This document shows, in pieces, positions 43,076 to 46,078 of a stretch of 46,078 nt of DNA; the stretch's first letter is position 1, and every line of letters starts with the position of its first letter. A program made the position numbers and the translations under genes. The stretch comes from Desulfogranum japonicum DSM 18378. Lineage in GTDB: Bacteria; Desulfobacterota; Desulfobulbia; Desulfobulbales; Desulfobulbaceae. The notes beneath the pieces are model-generated. The model did not search any database and was not told the origin of the DNA. It was given only the letters and a program-made list of their open reading frames with translations. The stretch spans positions 24,001 through 70,078 of the forward strand of contig NZ_AUCV01000033.1 of NCBI RefSeq assembly GCF_000429945.1, read 5' to 3'.

Positions 43076-43124
43076 CTAGTGCTCCATCAATGTATCCATC
43101 ATTACAAAATTGATGGAGTACTAG
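43076..43124. promoter_or_regulatory. Inverted repeat upstream of the SDR gene
   Basis: CTAGTGCTCCATCAAT (43076-43091) and ATTGATGGAGTACTAG (43109-43124) are inverted repeats with 15 of 16 bases matching, around a 17-nt spacer. They begin 11 bp upstream of the SDR start codon. They may be an operator, a leader hairpin or the ends of a tiny mobile element. Confidence 0.5.
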
Positions 43125-43373
43125 TTTATAATTTTTCATAAAATCTATTATTACAGGGTCCTGATTCGTTTTCGTTTAACTTCCACCCTCGCTCGAGCCT
43201 TTTTTGTTTGCAGCCGTTGGTGGGACCAATTGAGAGCCGTTTATAAAGGCCAAAAAATACCCAGGTACCGCTTAATTCACGTATTCTATCCTTGTATTCT
43301 ATTCTGAATATTGTAGCTTAATTATTGCTGTTCAATAAGCGTTCTCCGTGACTGTCGTGAACGCTAAGATTAT

Positions 43374-43602
43374 TTGACCCACTTGTGCTAAGATAAACAG
43401 GCCCACCCGGTTGGCGCGCGCCAACGATGGTTATTGTGACTGGTTAAGATAAATGATGGAAAATAAGATATTTTTTCCTTTCAATTAGTCCATGCTAACA
43501 AATCAAGGGAATGATTGAAAGTGGAAAATATCTTCATGCTATTCATTCCTTATTAGATGTTTAGGGGGGGTGGGGCAGTTTATCTTAGCAAACCCGGGTC
43601 AA
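43374..43602. mobile_element. 229-bp inverted-repeat element (MITE or IS remnant)
   Basis: The 35-bp ends are inverted repeats: the left reads TTGACCC, then GCTAAGATAAAC, then CCCACCC; the right is its complement with only spacer differences. Inside is another imperfect inverted repeat with 21-nt arms (43465-43485 and 43514-43534). No open frame is present, so it is either a non-autonomous element or an internally deleted insertion sequence. The rest of the 917-bp gap 43066-43982 has no supported gene. Confidence 0.7.
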
Positions 43603-43906
43603 TTCTGATTAGCGTTGAAGTGATTGTCGTTAAAACACGGGTGTAGCCAGTCTTCCTAAAAAAAACAGGAAGAAAAGAAAATAAGGAAAATTAGCATGAT
43701 ACACAACATTATTTTCCCATGATTTGTCAATAATTGTGTTTTAATGCCAAAAAAATCGCCATTTTTGACAAATTGTTGAAAATGCCTTTTTCCAAAATTT
43801 CGCAATTATAGTCAGATAGAAAAGTGGTTTTTTAATATAGACAGGCTGCACCCTTAAAACACTCACCATGTAGCATAGAATTACCATGGGAGTGTGGTAA
43901 ACTATG

Positions 43907-43939
43907 CTCGATAACTAGCGTTTTTGATGTGTTATCGAG
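43907..43939. promoter_or_regulatory. Inverted repeat before small hypothetical gene
   Basis: CTCGATAAC (43907-43915) and GTTATCGAG (43931-43939) are perfect 9-bp inverted repeats with a T-rich 15-nt spacer, 43 bp upstream of the start at 43983. It could be an operator or an upstream terminator. Confidence 0.4.
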
Positions 43940-43982
43940 AAACTTCATAACTGTTTGTTCGGCAACTTAAGGAAAAGTTTTG

Positions 43983-44267
43983 ATGATTGAATGTTTGGTA
44001 AAATGTGATGATGAAGAATTTCTTATTCATAAGGATCATTTTGAGAAAGCTATTCGTCCAACCTTACCTCACACATTAGGTCCAGGAAAATGGACAATCG
44101 ACATAGGTGATGACCGATTCATTGACTTTTCTCCTGAATTTTCAGGGATTCAAGTTTCTTTTGATGAAAAGATTGAACGTGAGATTGCAGAACTAATAAT
44201 CGCAGATGTTGCTTCAAACCTTACTTCATTGACAAGTAGTTCATTTCATGTTGTTTGGTTGTCGTGA
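43983..44267 (+). CDS. Hypothetical protein, 94 residues
   Basis: A small acidic cytoplasmic protein (MIECLVKCDDEEFLIHKDHF at the N-terminus) without signal peptide or membrane helix. No family is recognised. ATG 43983 is preferred over the in-frame TTG one codon earlier, because AAGGAAAAG lies at a suitable distance. It sits alone between an inverted-repeat element and a group II intron in AT-rich accessory DNA. Such small acidic single genes are sometimes immunity or anti-defence proteins, but nothing in the sequence shows this. Confidence 0.6.
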   Translation: MIECLVKCDDEEFLIHKDHFEKAIRPTLPHTLGPGKWTIDIGDDRFIDFSPEFSGIQVSFDEKIEREIAELIIADVASNLTSLTSSSFHVVWLS

Positions 44268-44290
44268 ATAACTTACTGATAATATGCATT

Positions 44291-44347
44291 AATCGGCTTT
44301 GCCGAACAAAGTGGTGCACTCTGACTGGCTACGTCGGCTTTTTTTTA
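44291..44347 (+). terminator. Possible terminator after the small hypothetical gene
   Basis: A GCCGA...TCGGC pairing, plus an internal CGGCTTTGCCG hairpin, is followed by TTTTTTTT near 44338-44346. The distance from the stop codon is about 25-80 bp. The stem is short, so confidence is moderate. Confidence 0.4.
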
Positions 44348-44425
44348 CAGTCCGTCGTTTTCTAAATTTTTTTAATTTTTCCACCTCTGTCGTTAATTTC
44401 CGCCAGCAGGTGACCACAAGCGTTA

Positions 44426-45112
44426 GTGCGCCAGGCGCAGCTTGGCGCTTCTTGCAGGGTGACCTGCTATAAAGCAGGAAGTCCCTGTCGGGCAAAGCCT
44501 AGCCAGCAGGCCGTACCGAGTGTTGCGCGACTCGCGGAGCCATTTGGCGAACAACAGTCGTGAAGCGTACACAGGGAACATTGCAGGCCGCAGGGGAGAC
44601 GTACCTCCCTCAAGCAATTCAGCCTCGTCAGGGTAAAATGCAGTTGGCGACGATTTTAACGTATCGGAAGCCAGAACAAAGGAGTCGCAATGGCAAGATT
44701 CCGGAGGGACTGCCGGGGTCCTAGAGCGTGGCATGTAATGAGAGAAGTGTCAGGAACCCGGAGTCTACGCTTACCTGGGAGGCCCTTTTATCTCCTCTCA
44801 AAACGGAGGTAAGATGTATCAACCACAAGAAGAGCATCTGATGGGTAAAAGGGAGTCAGATCATTCCATAGTACTCCGAGACGGTAGGGCCGATCACATG
44901 GGGAAGGGAATGACGGTAGTATGTAGCCCGCATAAGGAAACATATGCAGATAAGACAGGCTGATGAACATATGCAAACCTCACTGCGGGGGATAGCAAAG
45001 GAAGCTAAACTGCTTCTGTACGAAGCGAATACTATTGAGGAGCCCTGTGCGGGAAAACCGCACGCAGGGATCTGCGAGGGGACGGTCGGGTAACTGACCG
45101 TTCTACCTCGAT
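44426..45112 (+). ncRNA. Group II intron, reverse transcriptase deleted (687 nt)
   Basis: The 5' end GTGCGCCAGGCGCAG is a typical group II intron start. Domain V is complete near 45037-45079 (GAGCCCTGTGCGGGAAAACC, then GCACGCAGGGATCTGCGAG), followed by a domain VI helix with bulged-A geometry (GACGGTCGGGTAACTGACCG) and the 3' end around CTCGAT at 45112. The domain I-III region is present. The domain IV reading frame is reduced to about 49 codons, so maturase must be supplied in trans for any activity. The intron class was not assigned. Exact exon junctions are estimated from the conserved ends. Confidence 0.85.
44814..44963 (+). pseudogene. Remnant of intron-encoded reverse transcriptase
   Basis: A 49-codon frame behind GGAGG (44805-44809) reads MYQPQEEHLMGKRESDHSIV, then LRDGRADHMGKGMTVV. 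The ESD...IV and GKG pattern resembles the N-terminal leader of group II intron-encoded proteins. It ends at TGA 44961-44963, with no reverse transcriptase, maturase or endonuclease domain. This indicates a large internal deletion in domain IV. Confidence 0.55.
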
Positions 45113-45157
45113 TGGAATAGAAAATTTTGCGCTGTTCTGAATAAATAAAGTAATTTA

Positions 45158-45769
45158 ATGCATAAATATTATCTCATTACTTTGTTATTATTGGCATGCA
45201 ATAACATGGTTTCTTGCGCTTTAATTGCAAAAGACACACATAGTATTGACAGTAGGCTTTATGTGTTAATGGAAAGCAGTTTATTTATTTCGGGAAATGA
45301 CCATCCTTTAAAAAATGTGAATGATATTGTTCTCGAAAAGATTAAAGAAGATTTAGAGCATAATCAGGCGGAATTTATTGAACTCTCTATTGAGGAGACG
45401 AAAATAATTACAAATCATTACCTATTTTCTTGCTTTGACCATTGGGATAGCTATTTAGAGGTAATAAACAAAAGAAAGATTGACTTAAGTAATCCAATTT
45501 TGATTTTGTCTATCCATCCGACAGAGAGCAATAAACCATCAGGGATTGAAGCAAATATTTATCTACATTTGAAGGACGCTAAATTTCCGCGAGAGTTCAA
45601 TTGGATTAGTGGAAAGAGATATACAAACATCAAGCCAAATGAAAAAAATGAATTGGTCGTTTCGATTGTGAAATATTTTGAGAAAGAGATAAATAATATT
45701 AAAGCCATAACCAATCATTCCTCGTGCCAGGGCAATCGCATGGGTAATGTCAGCCAAACAATACCTTAG
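45158..45769 (+). CDS. Putative lipoprotein, 3' end truncated by an insertion sequence
   Basis: A 203-residue AT-rich product with an N-terminal secretion signal (YYLITLLLLACNNMVSC); either Cys 14 or Cys 20 could be lipidated. No family is recognised. The frame crosses the insertion sequence boundary at about 45728, so residues from about 191 onward (QGNRMGNVSQTIP) are encoded by IS sequence. The native C-terminus is therefore probably lost and the frame is chimeric. It follows the group II intron by 45 bp. Confidence 0.55.
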   Translation: MHKYYLITLLLLACNNMVSCALIAKDTHSIDSRLYVLMESSLFISGNDHPLKNVNDIVLEKIKEDLEHNQAEFIELSIEETKIITNHYLFSCFDHWDSYLEVINKRKIDLSNPILILSIHPTESNKPSGIEANIYLHLKDAKFPREFNWISGKRYTNIKPNEKNELVVSIVKYFEKEINNIKAITNHSSCQGNRMGNVSQTIP

Positions 45770-46078
45770 CAAGATAATTATTGTCCCACCCAGCTTTCTG
45801 ACGTTTGATTTGAGTGCCGACTTTGGCAGTTTTTTCCTGCTTGAGTAAATTCAGTGCTATATGTCTTAACAGCGCTAGGTTTTCAGCACTATGGCCATTT
45901 CGGACCCTGGATTCATCCTCACGAAAAGCAACATCAAGTACCCAATGCAGTTTGTTTTCAATGCCCCAATGTTGGCGAACGACATTCATAAAGTTGCAGG
46001 CATTCACCTCTGCAAGGCTGGAAATATAATAGCGACACTCTTGTGATATATTACCGTTTATGTGACGTTCTGATTCCA
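45728..46078. mobile_element. ISAs1-family insertion sequence, left part (runs off right edge)
   Basis: The element is inferred to begin at CAGGGCAATCGCATGGGTAATG, where the AT-rich lipoprotein sequence ends; CAGGG-type ends are usual in this family. It contains the 3' part of a transposase gene on the minus strand. The other inverted repeat lies outside the window, so the exact end and any target duplication cannot be checked. Confidence 0.7.
45750..46078 (-). CDS. ISAs1-family transposase, C-terminal part (partial)
   Basis: The minus-strand frame enters from the right edge and ends at 45750 (KVLFG, stop). It reads ESERHINGNISQECRYYISS, then RQHWGIENKLHWVLDVAFRE, then ESRVRNGHSAENLALLRHIA, the C-terminal DDE region of ISAs1-type transposases with the glutamate in HWGIEN. 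The frame is intact over its visible 110 residues, so the copy may be functional. Its insertion truncates the lipoprotein gene. Confidence 0.88.
   Translation of the reverse strand, partial: ESERHINGNISQECRYYISSLAEVNACNFMNVVRQHWGIENKLHWVLDVAFREDESRVRNGHSAENLALLRHIALNLLKQEKTAKVGTQIKRQKAGWDNNYLAKVLFG

Noticed and set aside
44280-44430. Integron attC site next to the group II intron
   Set aside because: There is a small CGGCTTTGCCG hairpin, but no pair of GTTRRRY core sites; GTTAGTG at the intron edge does not fit the consensus.

Overview
The window looks like a chromosome segment of a marine or salt-adapted anaerobic bacterium, most probably a Desulfobacterota (Desulfobulbales-type) sulfate reducer. 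This is inferred from gene content: an ectoine operon with its dedicated aspartokinase, a tungstate/molybdate-type binding protein, two iron-type alcohol dehydrogenases, an FMN hydroxyacid dehydrogenase with a four-cysteine N-terminus, and three sigma-54 activators. No rRNA, tRNA or marker gene is present to confirm it.

Layout. 0-4 kb: 5' part of a phosphate acetyltransferase gene, a two-domain PPK2-type polyphosphate:AMP phosphotransferase and a LysR regulator. 4.4-8.4 kb (minus): ectA-ectB-ectC-ask for ectoine synthesis, with a repeat between ectA and ectB. 9.2-15.5 kb (minus): MoxR ATPase, DUF58 protein, TgpA-like transglutaminase, an iron alcohol dehydrogenase whose start overlaps the transglutaminase gene, and an orphan tungstate-binding protein. 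16-21.5 kb: FadR/LldR-type regulator with a visible promoter and operator, FMN alpha-hydroxyacid dehydrogenase, TauE/SafE exporter, LysE exporter, ACR3/bile-acid-type transporter and a DUF302 protein. 21.7-33.2 kb: three sigma-54 activators; two are full-length paralogues (CBS-PAS-PAS-AAA-Fis) that flank an SLC23-type permease, a membrane protein, an iron alcohol dehydrogenase and a Tat-exported metallo-beta-lactamase-fold hydrolase. 33.6-38.3 kb: Lon-like protease, then lemA and two TPM-domain genes, one frameshifted. 39.2-42 kb: GT2, lipid-A-synthase-N-like and GT39-like membrane glycosyltransferases. 42.2-46 kb: AT-rich accessory DNA with an SDR-like gene, a 229-bp inverted-repeat element, an internally deleted group II intron, and an ISAs1-type insertion that truncates a lipoprotein gene.

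Two dispersed repeat families run through the intergenic spaces. Family A consists of 163-bp MITE-like elements with near-perfect terminal inverted repeats and a 25-bp internal hairpin (two full copies, three half copies). Family B elements of about 95-200 bp are bounded by GTAACTG.TCAC-type inverted ends (five good copies plus fragments, two body subtypes). No matching transposase is visible here for either family.

The best candidate for an undescribed system is the 23.4-33.2 kb module. A Tat-secreted lactonase-like hydrolase, an ADH with complete metal ligands, a permease and a paralogous pair of CBS/PAS sigma-54 activators suggest sensing, external hydrolysis, import and oxidation of a lactone or ester. 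The pairing resembles the blcB/blcC (attL/attM) gamma-butyrolactone pair, but the substrate is a hypothesis.
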